A DNA stretch of 64,000 nt from Streptomyces stelliscabiei (GTDB taxonomy: Bacteria; Actinomycetota; Actinomycetes; Streptomycetales; Streptomycetaceae), in assembly GCF_014873495.1 (NCBI RefSeq), contig NZ_JADBGF010000001.1, positions 2,976,001 to 3,040,000 of the forward strand, given 5' to 3'. The translations under genes and the position numbers were made by a program. The first letter of the stretch is position 1, and the number at the start of each line of letters is the position of its first letter. The notes below the pieces were generated by a model. That model searched no databases, was not told the DNA's origin, and saw only the letters and a list, made by a program, of their open reading frames with translations. This document shows, piece by piece, positions 34,617-42,449 of the stretch.

Positions 34617-35528
34617 TCAGCCTTTCGTGCCGCCCGCGGTCAGGCCGGTGACCAGGTTCTTCTGCACGAGGTAGAAGAACGCGGAGACGGGGATCGCGAC
34701 CAGGACCGCGGTGGCGGCCATCAGGTTGCGCTGCGCGTCGTGTTCGCTGACGAAGCTCTGCAGGCCGACGGCGAAGGTGTACTTCGTGTCGGACAGCATG
34801 AACGTCGAGGCGAAGGCGACCTCCCCGAACGCGGTGATGAAACTGTAGAACGCGGCGACCGCGAGGCCCGGCCTGGCGAGCGGCAGGATCAGCCGCGCGA
34901 ACGTGCCGAAGGGGCTCAGCCCGTCGACGCGTCCGGCCTCGTCGATCTCGAAGGGGATCGTGTCGAAGTAGCCCTTGAGCAGCCAGGCGCAGTACGGCAC
35001 GGCCGTCGAGCAGTAGACGAGGACGAGGCCGAGGTAGCTGTCGATGAGCTTCAGTTCCGAGAGGATCTCGTACATCGGCACCATCAGGACGGCCACCGGG
35101 AACATCTGCGTGACCAGGAGCACCCACATGAACTTCCGGTAGCCCGGAAAGCGCATGCGGGAGACGGCATAGCCCGTGGTCGCCGCGATCAGCACCCCGA
35201 TGACGGTGGTGCCGAGCGAGACGACGAGGGTGCTGACCAGCCAGTCGAAGAACGGTGTCTCCTGGAGCACGTACGAGTAGTTGGCAAAGGTCATTTTGCC
35301 GAAGATGCGTCCGGGATGCAGGTAATCGTCCTTGTCCGGACCGAGGGACAGGAAGACCAGCCAGGCGATCGGGAAGAGCGCGGCCAGGCTCGCCAGCACG
35401 AGGATCGTGTGGGAGGCGAAAGCGCCGGCGGGGCTGTTCTCACCGCGTCGGCGTGTCCTGGGCGCCGGGGCGGTCCGCGCGACCGGCCCGTCCTCGGGAG
35501 CCGTGGTCTTGACGGTCGTGGTGCTCAT
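34617..35528 (-). CDS. malG: Maltose/maltodextrin ABC transporter permease MalG
   Basis: 303 aa. ATG 35528 (AGGAGC upstream) is preferred to an upstream in-frame ATG that overlaps malF. Six transmembrane segments. The EAA loop that contacts the ATPase is EIDEAGRVDGLSPFGTFARLILPLARPGLAVAAF. With MalF it forms the membrane channel for maltodextrins delivered by MalE. No ATPase gene is in the locus; Streptomyces use the shared MsiK ATPase encoded elsewhere (known). Starts 13 nt after malF. Confidence 0.95.
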   Translation of the reverse strand: MSTTTVKTTAPEDGPVARTAPAPRTRRRGENSPAGAFASHTILVLASLAALFPIAWLVFLSLGPDKDDYLHPGRIFGKMTFANYSYVLQETPFFDWLVSTLVVSLGTTVIGVLIAATTGYAVSRMRFPGYRKFMWVLLVTQMFPVAVLMVPMYEILSELKLIDSYLGLVLVYCSTAVPYCAWLLKGYFDTIPFEIDEAGRVDGLSPFGTFARLILPLARPGLAVAAFYSFITAFGEVAFASTFMLSDTKYTFAVGLQSFVSEHDAQRNLMAATAVLVAIPVSAFFYLVQKNLVTGLTAGGTKG

Positions 35529-35541
35529 GGGGGCTCCTGCC

Positions 35542-36546
35542 TCAGATCGCGAGCTGCTGCTCATCGCGGTTCAGCCAGCGGCGGTAGACGGAGGTGAAGA
35601 CGATCAGGATGGCCAGCAGCAGGATGCCGTAGGCCGCCGACTGCGCGAAGTCCCGCGGCTGCTGCCCGAAGCCGAGGTAGTACGCCCAGGTCACGAGGAT
35701 CTGCGCCTCGGGCGCGGTGTCGCCGAACAGCAGGAAGATGACGGCGAACTGGTTGAACGTCCAGATGACGCCGAGGAGGACGACGGTGGAGCTGACGGAG
35801 CGCAGGCCCGGCAGGGTGACGTGGCGGAAGCGCTGCCAGGCGCTCGCGCCGTCCATCTCCGCGGCCTCGTACAGGGTCGTGTCGATGGACTGCAGTCCGC
35901 CGAGCAGCGAGACCATCATGAACGGCACCCCGCACCAGGTGTTGACCATGATCGCGGCGAACCGCTGCCAGAAGGTGTCCTCCAGCCACAGCGGCGTCGG
36001 CAGGTGCAGCGCTTCGAGGCCGGCGTTGATGACACCGCCGTCGGCGAGCATGAACCGCCAGCCGAAGACGGTGACGAAGGTGGGGACGGCCCACGGCAGG
36101 ACCAGGATCAGCCGGTAGAAGGTGCGGCCGCGCAGCTTCTGGTTGAGCAGCAGCGCGAGGCCGAGGCCGATGAGGTAGTGCAGGGCGACGCACAGGGCCG
36201 TCCAGAGAATCGTCCAGACGAAGTGCGACCAGAAGCGGTCGTAGGAGGTCGGGCCCCACAGGATGTCGGCGTAGTTGTCGAAGCCGATGAACTCGTAGGT
36301 GGCCTCGATGTGGTTGACGCCGATCGTGCGCGCCGAGTTGAGGCTGTTGGCGTTGGTGAGGGTGAGGTAGAAGCCGCGGGCCAGCGGATACAGCACCAGG
36401 ACGCCGAGCACGACGACCACCGGGGCGATCATCGCGTACGCGTACCAGTACCGCTGGTACGACTGCCTCAGACGCGTGAGCCGGCCCGGGCGCCCGCCCG
36501 GTTCACCTCTGCGCTTGCCGGTCGCACGGTCGATGGCGACTGTCAT
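35542..36546 (-). CDS. malF: Maltose/maltodextrin ABC transporter permease MalF
   Basis: 334 aa. Basic N-terminus, then the first membrane helix (WYAYAMIAPVVVVLGVLVLYPLARG) and five more. EAA loop: LYEAAEMDGASAWQRFRHVTLPGLRS. Partner of MalG. AAGGTG 8 nt before the ATG. Lies 122 nt after malE. Confidence 0.95.
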   Translation of the reverse strand: MTVAIDRATGKRRGEPGGRPGRLTRLRQSYQRYWYAYAMIAPVVVVLGVLVLYPLARGFYLTLTNANSLNSARTIGVNHIEATYEFIGFDNYADILWGPTSYDRFWSHFVWTILWTALCVALHYLIGLGLALLLNQKLRGRTFYRLILVLPWAVPTFVTVFGWRFMLADGGVINAGLEALHLPTPLWLEDTFWQRFAAIMVNTWCGVPFMMVSLLGGLQSIDTTLYEAAEMDGASAWQRFRHVTLPGLRSVSSTVVLLGVIWTFNQFAVIFLLFGDTAPEAQILVTWAYYLGFGQQPRDFAQSAAYGILLLAILIVFTSVYRRWLNRDEQQLAI

Positions 36547-36668
36547 CGTTCGACACCTTCTGGAGGATCAGGGGCTGGGCCGCTCGGGGGCTGGGGGCGT
36601 GGGGGGCCGGCCGGTGGCCGCCGTGTCCGTTCCGGTGGTCCGGGGCGGGACGCGGCGGCCACACGGGG

Positions 36669-37940
36669 TCACTTGCTGAAGTCCGGGACCAGCTTGGCGA
36701 TCGCGGTCTCCGCGTTGCCGAGGCCCTTGTCGAGGGACTCCTTGCCGCCGGCGATCGCGAGCAGCTCGGTGTCGAGCGGGCCCCACAGGGAGCTGTACTC
36801 GGGCAGCTCGGGGCGCGGCTGGGCGGCGGCCAGCACGGTCTGGTAGCCGGCGATGCCCGGGTCGGCCTTGACCTCGCCGGTGTAGGCGTCGTCGCGGGTG
36901 GGCAGCGTGGAGTTCTTCAGGGCGATGGTCTCCTGCGACTTCGCCGAGGTCATGAAGTCGACGAACTTCAGCGACGCCTCCTGGTGCGCCTTGTCCGAGC
37001 CGGCGTACACGGAGAGGTTGTGGCCGCCGGTCGGGGCGCCCGCCTTGCCGGTGGAACCGGCCGGGACGGTGGCGATGCCCAGGTTGGCCTTGTCCTTGAA
37101 CGCCGAGCCCTTGTAGAAGTTGGTGATCTCCCACGGGCCCTGGACGATCGAGGCGACCTTGCCGTTGACGAAGGCGTCCTGGATGTGGGCGTAGGCGTCG
37201 GCGGTGGTGTCCGCCTTGTGCAGGCCCTTGCCGTCGAAGAGACCGAGCCAGGTGCCGTACGCCTTCTTCGCCGCGGCGGAGTTGACGGTGATCTTCTTGG
37301 CGGCTACGTCGACGGTGTCGGTGCCCTCGCCGTGGAGGAAGGACTGGGCGTAGTAGGCCTGGGTGGAGCCCCAGTAGCCGTCGACGCCGGTCTTGGCCTT
37401 GACGGTGGCGGCGGCCTTCTTCAGGTCGTCCCAGCTCTTGGGGGCCTCGGTGATGCCGGCCTTCTCGAAGAGGGCCTTGTTGTAGACCAGCGCGAGGGTG
37501 TCGGTGACGAACGGGACACCGTAGGTCTTGCCGTCGTACTGGGCCTGCTTGATCAGGCTGGGCTGGAACTCGCCCTGGTCCTTGAGGGCCTCGGTGCCGT
37601 CCAGCGGCAGGAAGAAGCCCTTCTTGGCGAAGGCCGGGGTCCAGCCGACCTCGGAGCGCAGGATGTCCGGGGCGCCCGTGGCACCGGCGGCGGTGTCGAA
37701 CTTGTTCTGCGCCTGGTCGAAGGGCACGTTGACGTACTTGACCTTGATGTTCTCGTGGGCGGCCTCGAACTCCTCGACCAAGGCCTTGTACGTCGGTGCC
37801 TCATTGGTGGCGTTGGAGGTGTCCCACCAGGTGATGGTGACCGGACCGTCGGCCGAGTCGCCGCTGTCGCTTCCGCCGCAGGCCGTCGCCGTGAGGGCGA
37901 TCGACGCCACCAGCGCGGTGGCCGCTATGCCACGCCGCAT
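36669..37940 (-). CDS. malE: Maltose/maltodextrin-binding lipoprotein MalE
   Basis: 423 aa. Lipoprotein signal with lipobox TATAC-GG (Cys 21). The mature protein has the family 1 solute-binding fold: ITWWDTSNATNEAPTYKALVEEFEA, PDILRSEVGWTPAFAKKGFFLPLD, and PWEITNFYKGSAFKDKANLGIATVPAG toward the C-terminal lobe. It captures maltodextrins outside the membrane and presents them to MalFG. First gene of the operon, divergent from malR with CTTGC-type operators between. Confidence 0.95.
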   Translation of the reverse strand: MRRGIAATALVASIALTATACGGSDSGDSADGPVTITWWDTSNATNEAPTYKALVEEFEAAHENIKVKYVNVPFDQAQNKFDTAAGATGAPDILRSEVGWTPAFAKKGFFLPLDGTEALKDQGEFQPSLIKQAQYDGKTYGVPFVTDTLALVYNKALFEKAGITEAPKSWDDLKKAAATVKAKTGVDGYWGSTQAYYAQSFLHGEGTDTVDVAAKKITVNSAAAKKAYGTWLGLFDGKGLHKADTTADAYAHIQDAFVNGKVASIVQGPWEITNFYKGSAFKDKANLGIATVPAGSTGKAGAPTGGHNLSVYAGSDKAHQEASLKFVDFMTSAKSQETIALKNSTLPTRDDAYTGEVKADPGIAGYQTVLAAAQPRPELPEYSSLWGPLDTELLAIAGGKESLDKGLGNAETAIAKLVPDFSK

Positions 37941-38072
37941 GAGATCTCCTTGAGGGTGAAAGCCCGTGTGCCGGGAGGGAGGCCCCGTCTGCCGTCCCCG
38001 CCGAGTGTCGGCGCGCCGTTGCCGCCGCCGGGCGTGGCCGAACGTAACAGCGATGTAAGCCGGACGAAAGAC

Positions 38073-38095
38073 CTTGCTGCAAAAAAGTGCAAGAA
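38073..38095 (-). promoter_or_regulatory. Putative MalR operator in the malE promoter region
   Basis: CTTGCTGCAA (38073-38082) and GTGCAAG form an imperfect inverted repeat around an A-run, about 135 bp from the malE start. The same ten-base word occurs upstream of the alpha-amylase. Confidence 0.65.
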
Positions 38096-38191
38096 CCGGT
38101 GATGGTTACCCCGTCGTGACCTGCCTCTGACTGCCCCGAAACCCTGCGTCAGGGCCGCTCAGCGGGGCTTTGCGCGGCCATGAAAGACTCT

Positions 38192-38203
38192 GCAAGCTCT
38201 TGC
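38192..38203 (+). promoter_or_regulatory. Second CTTGC operator near malR
   Basis: GCAAG-CT-CTTGC is a perfect 12-bp dyad in the malR-malE intergenic region, suggesting MalR autoregulation. Confidence 0.55.
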
Positions 38204-38413
38204 CGCGACACGCGCGTACGGCAATCATCACTCCGTCAGCGCCTTGCGGATCGAGGCAGTCACCCCTTTCCGCGCACGGGCGCCCCCCACGGACACCGAC
38301 CAGAATCACGAGGGACCGCGATGACGCAGCAGCCCGCAGCGGGCCGCACCCCCGCCCGCACCCGAGGCCGGGCCGGTGGGCAAGCGCAGGTGCGGCCGGT
38401 ACAGTCCAGTGCT

Positions 38414-39448
38414 GTGACCACACGGCTTGCCGACATCGCAGCCCAGGCGGGGGTCAGTGAGGCGACTGTCAGCCGCGTCCTGAACGGGAAGCCGGGCGTC
38501 GCCGCGACCACTCGCCAGTCCGTTCTGGCCGCCCTCGACGTGCTGGGCTACGAGCGGCCCGTACGACTGCGGCAGCGCAGCGCGGGCCTGGTGGGCCTCA
38601 TCACCCCGGAGCTGGAGAACCCCATATTCCCGGCCCTGGCCCAGGTCATCGGCCAGGCGCTGACCCGGCAGGGCTACACCCCGGTCCTCGCCACCCAGAC
38701 CCCCGGCGGTTCGACCGAGGACGAACTGACCGAGATGCTCGTCGACCGCGGGGTCGCCGGCATCATCTTCGTCTCCGGACTGCACGCGGACACCTCGGCC
38801 GACATGCAGCGCTACGAGCAACTGCGCGCCCAGGGCGTGCCGTTCGTGCTCGTCGACGGTTTCTCGCCCAAGGTGCAGGCCCCCTTCATCTCGCCGGACG
38901 ACCGGGCGGCGATGTCCCTGGCGGTGACGCATCTGGTGTCGCTGGGGCACACCCGGATAGGCCTGGCCCTCGGGCCCAAACGCTTCGTGCCGGTCCAGCG
39001 CAAGATCGAGGGCTTCGTCCGCACGATGCAGGACCTGCTGGGCCTGGCGGCCGCGACCGTCGAGTCCGAGATGGTCCAGCACTCCCTGTACACGCTGGAG
39101 GGCGGCCAGGCGGCGGCCCTCGCGCTGATCGACCGGGACTGCACGGCGGTGGTGTGCGCGAGCGACATGATGGCGCTCGGCGCGATCCGGGCGGCGCGGC
39201 AGCGGGGCCTGCTGGTGCCGCAGGACGTCTCGGTCGTCGGCTTCGACGACTCCCCCCTGATCGCCTTCACCGACCCCCCGCTGACGACCGTCCGCAAGCC
39301 GGTCCCGGCGATGGGGCAGGCGGCGGTGCGTACGTTGCTGGAGGAGATCGGCGGGACCCCGGCGCCGCACAGCGAGTTCGTGTTCATGCCGGAACTGGTG
39401 GTGCGGGGGTCGACCGCTTCGGCACCTGGGGACCGCAGTCGTACCTAG
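38414..39448 (+). CDS. malR: LacI-family maltose repressor MalR
   Basis: 344 aa from GTG 38414, matching the length I recall for Streptomyces MalR/Reg1 (about 345 aa). An in-frame ATG at 38321 has a better SD (GAGGGA) and would add 31 residues, so the start is uncertain. LacI headpiece: TRLADIAAQAGVSEATVSRVLNGKPGVA. The effector domain is of periplasmic-binding type, with TAVVCASDMMALGAIRAARQ, VSVVGFDDSPLIAFTDPPLTTVRKP and a C-terminal PELVVRGST. It represses malEFG and amylase genes, with relief by maltodextrins. Divergent from malE. Confidence 0.94.
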   Translation: MTTRLADIAAQAGVSEATVSRVLNGKPGVAATTRQSVLAALDVLGYERPVRLRQRSAGLVGLITPELENPIFPALAQVIGQALTRQGYTPVLATQTPGGSTEDELTEMLVDRGVAGIIFVSGLHADTSADMQRYEQLRAQGVPFVLVDGFSPKVQAPFISPDDRAAMSLAVTHLVSLGHTRIGLALGPKRFVPVQRKIEGFVRTMQDLLGLAAATVESEMVQHSLYTLEGGQAAALALIDRDCTAVVCASDMMALGAIRAARQRGLLVPQDVSVVGFDDSPLIAFTDPPLTTVRKPVPAMGQAAVRTLLEEIGGTPAPHSEFVFMPELVVRGSTASAPGDRSRT

Positions 39449-39580
39449 GAGGGAGAAGGCGGGGGTGGGTGCCATACGTACGGAGGAGAGGGCTCTGTGC
39501 AGTACCCCGACGAACGTGCGTGATGAACCCGACCAGAGGATGATCGGTGGGGTACCGCTTATCTGGCAGACTCTGTGCCC

Positions 39581-40444
39581 ATGGGTGAGGCGACCGTGAC
39601 GACACTGGAGGAAGGCCGGGAGCAGACCGCCCCGCGGTCCGTCACGGACGCGCAGGGGCAGGGGTTCCTGCACCGGCTGAGGGCTCCGCGCCGTCCCCGT
39701 TTCTGGTTCGAGATCCTGCTGATCGCGGTGAGTTACTGGACGTACTCCCTGATCCGCAACGCGGTCCCCGAGCAGAAGAGGCAGGCGCTCGCCAACGCCG
39801 ACTGGATCTGGAAGGTGGAGCACCACCTCGGGATCGCGGTCGAGGAGACGATCAACCACTCCGTGAACTCGGTGACATGGCTGATCGTCGGCATGAACTA
39901 CTACTACGCGACCCTGCACTTCATCGTCACGCTCGGTGTCCTCGTGTGGATCTACCGTAGTCATCCGGGTCGCTACGCGGCGACCCGTCTGGTGCTCTTC
40001 GCGACCACGGCGGTGGCCCTGGTCGGCTACTACTTCTATCCGCTGGCCCCGCCCCGCCTGATGACCGGCGAGAGCTTCATCGACACGGTCGTCGTCCACC
40101 AGACCTGGGGCTCGATGGCCTCCGGCGACCTGAAGAACATGTCGAACCAGTACGCCGCGATGCCGTCGATGCACATCGGCTGGTCGCTGTGGTGCGGGCT
40201 GACGATCTTCGCGCTGGCGTCGGTGCCGTGGGTGCGGGTGCTGGGCCTGCTCTACCCCACCCTGACGCTCGTCGTGATCGTCGCCACCGCCAACCACTTC
40301 TGGCTGGACGCGGTCGGCGGCATGATGTGCCTCGCCTTCGGCTACACCGTGGCCCGCCTCTGGTACGGGGCGCTGCCGTACGCACTGCCGCGCCAGGTCG
40401 CGGGGAGGGCCGGGGAGAGGGAACTCGCGCCGGTCAAGGCGTAG
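39581..40444 (+). CDS. PAP2-family membrane phosphatase / inositolphosphotransferase-like protein
   Basis: 287 aa. Five or six transmembrane helices. The PAP2 active site is MPSMHIGWSLW (motif 2, SxxH-like) and NHFWLDAVGG (motif 3, H-x4-D), so this is a PAP2_3/Aur1-like member. These act on lipid phosphates or transfer phosphoinositol at the outer membrane face. ATG 39581 or GTG 39575 are both possible. It ends inside the tail of the convergent LysR gene (11-bp overlap). Confidence 0.87.
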   Translation: MGEATVTTLEEGREQTAPRSVTDAQGQGFLHRLRAPRRPRFWFEILLIAVSYWTYSLIRNAVPEQKRQALANADWIWKVEHHLGIAVEETINHSVNSVTWLIVGMNYYYATLHFIVTLGVLVWIYRSHPGRYAATRLVLFATTAVALVGYYFYPLAPPRLMTGESFIDTVVVHQTWGSMASGDLKNMSNQYAAMPSMHIGWSLWCGLTIFALASVPWVRVLGLLYPTLTLVVIVATANHFWLDAVGGMMCLAFGYTVARLWYGALPYALPRQVAGRAGERELAPVKA

Positions 40445-41366
40445 CGCCGACACCGGGTGCCACCGATCGCGGACCCGAGGCGTCGGCGGCGTCCCGCAGC
40501 GCCCTCACGAACGTGCTCAGGGCCGGCTGCGCCGGAGCCGTCCCGCGGACGGCCGCGTGGATGGAGCGCCGGGGTTCCGGCCCGGTGAGGCGGCGTACGA
40601 CGACGTCCGGGTGGGGGCTGCCGAGGCCGAGGCCGGGGATGAGGCCGACGCCCAGCCCGGCGGCGACGAAGCCCTGCGCGGTCGTGTAGTCCTCGCTCTC
40701 GACGACGAACCGGGGCCTGAACCCGGCCTCCGCACACGCCTCCAGCTGCGCGTCCAGGCAGGGCCCCGGCCACTCGCTGCCGACCCATGCCTCGCCCGCG
40801 AGGTCGGACAGCGCCAGGGCGGGCCGGTCGGCGAGGGGGTGCGCGGCGGGCAGGACGGCGAAGTAGGTGTCGTCGAGCAGGTGCAGCAGCGTGACGCCCT
40901 CGGGGTCGGCGCCGCGCGGCCGTACGACGAGCGCGAGGTCGGCGCGGCCCTCCTTGACGGCCGGGAGCGGGTCGTCGGGGTCGACGAGCCCCAGCTCGAC
41001 CTGGACGCCGGGGTGCTCGGCGCGCAGCCGGGCGACGGCGGGGGCGACCAGGGCGGCGCCGGCCGTGGCGAAGTACCGCACGGACAGCCGTCCCGTGCGT
41101 CCGGCCCGCAGGTCGGCCAGAGCGGTCTCCGCCTCCGCGAGCTGCCTGCCGATCGCGGAGGCGTACTCGGTGAGCAGCAGTCCGGCCGCCGTGGGCCGCA
41201 CCCCGCGGCCGACCCGCTCCAGCAGTGCGGTCCCGGCCTCCTTCTCCAGCGCCGCGACCTGCTGGCTGATCGCGGAGGGGGTGTAGCCGAGGGCGGTCGC
41301 GGCCGCCGTCACCGAGCCGCTGGTCACCACTGTCCTGAGCACCTGCATCCGACGCACATCGAGCAT
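40434..41366 (-). CDS. LysR-family transcriptional regulator
   Basis: 310 aa. N-terminal LysR helix-turn-helix: MQVLRTVVTSGSVTAAATALGYTPSAISQQVAALEKEAGTALLERVGRGV (residues 7-56). Standard substrate-binding C-terminal domain. It is divergent from the EamA exporter gene with only 24 bp between start codons, a usual sign that it regulates that gene. Promoters must overlap the coding starts. Confidence 0.93.
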   Translation of the reverse strand: MLDVRRMQVLRTVVTSGSVTAAATALGYTPSAISQQVAALEKEAGTALLERVGRGVRPTAAGLLLTEYASAIGRQLAEAETALADLRAGRTGRLSVRYFATAGAALVAPAVARLRAEHPGVQVELGLVDPDDPLPAVKEGRADLALVVRPRGADPEGVTLLHLLDDTYFAVLPAAHPLADRPALALSDLAGEAWVGSEWPGPCLDAQLEACAEAGFRPRFVVESEDYTTAQGFVAAGLGVGLIPGLGLGSPHPDVVVRRLTGPEPRRSIHAAVRGTAPAQPALSTFVRALRDAADASGPRSVAPGVGATP

Positions 41367-41390
41367 GTAGACCAGCTTAAAGGTATGTGT

Positions 41391-42449
41391 ATGATTCTTC
41401 GCTTGTCCTTACGCCTCCGGCGCCGGATGGTGGTGCCCATGCCTTTCGCGTCCACACTCCGCATGGCCGTGCTCGCCCTGCTCTGGGGCTCCGGCTTCCT
41501 CTGGATCAAGCTCGCCCTCAACCACGGCATGTCCCCGCTGGGGATCACCGTCACCCGGTGCGCGCTGGGCGCGGGGGTCCTGCTCGCCCTCGCCCTCGTC
41601 GCCCGCCAGCGCCTGCCCCGCGACCGGCGGACCTGGGGACATCTCCTGGTGGCCGCCTTCTTCTGCAACGCCCTGCCCTTCGCGTTGTTCGGCGTCGGCG
41701 AGCAGACCGTCGACTCGGGCACGGCGGGAGTCCTCAACGCGACGACACCGCTGTGGGCCATGCTCCTCGGCCTCCTCCTGGGCACCGACCGCCCCCTCTC
41801 CCCCGCCCGCCTCACCGGTCTGCTGCTCGGATTCGCCGGAGTCCTGCTGATCTTCGCGCCCTGGCAGCGGGCGGGGCTGATGACCGGGGGCTCTCTCGCC
41901 CTGCTCGGGGCGGCCCTCAGCTACGCGGTGGCCTTCGCCTACATGGGCCGCCATCTGACGGGCCGCGACGCACCGCTGGCGGTGTCCGCCGCGCAGCTCC
42001 TCACCGCGACGGGCTGGGCGGCACTCGCCCTGCCCACCGGCACCTCGGGCACGGCCGGCGTGGACGTGACCGCTCTGCTCGCGGTCACCGTCCTGGGGAT
42101 CTTCGGCACCGGCGTGACCTTCTACCTCAACTACCGCCTGATCGAGGACGAGGGCGCGACCAGCGCGGCGACGGTCGGCTACCTGCTGCCGGTGGTCTCG
42201 GTCGCGCTGGGCGCGCTGTTCCTGGACGAGCGGGTGGGGGCGCGGGTGGTCGCAGGGATGGTCGTGGTCCTCGTGGGGGTGGCGTTGACGCGGCGGCGGG
42301 CCGAGGGGGTGGCCGCGACGGTGCGTTCGTCGCGGGTCCCGGTGACGGGTCCCACCCCTGGAGAGACCCCACCGGTCGCACCCCACACCGGCTCCGGCCT
42401 CACCCCCCGTAGAACAACTCCTCCACCACACCCCGAGCCCGTCGCGTGA
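41391..42449 (+). CDS. EamA/DMT-family transporter
   Basis: 352 aa from ATG 41391 (AAAGG 7 nt upstream); in-frame ATGs at 41385, 41427 and 41439 are alternatives. Ten transmembrane helices in two EamA repeats (first begins LALLWGSGFLWIKLAL; second includes YLLPVVSVALGALFLDERVGARVVAGMVVVLVGVAL). A disordered Pro-rich tail of about 50 residues is unusual; its last 50 bp overlap the 3' end of glnE on the other strand. It exports metabolites or drugs; substrate unknown. Confidence 0.92.
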   Translation: MILRLSLRLRRRMVVPMPFASTLRMAVLALLWGSGFLWIKLALNHGMSPLGITVTRCALGAGVLLALALVARQRLPRDRRTWGHLLVAAFFCNALPFALFGVGEQTVDSGTAGVLNATTPLWAMLLGLLLGTDRPLSPARLTGLLLGFAGVLLIFAPWQRAGLMTGGSLALLGAALSYAVAFAYMGRHLTGRDAPLAVSAAQLLTATGWAALALPTGTSGTAGVDVTALLAVTVLGIFGTGVTFYLNYRLIEDEGATSAATVGYLLPVVSVALGALFLDERVGARVVAGMVVVLVGVALTRRRAEGVAATVRSSRVPVTGPTPGETPPVAPHTGSGLTPRRTTPPPHPEPVA

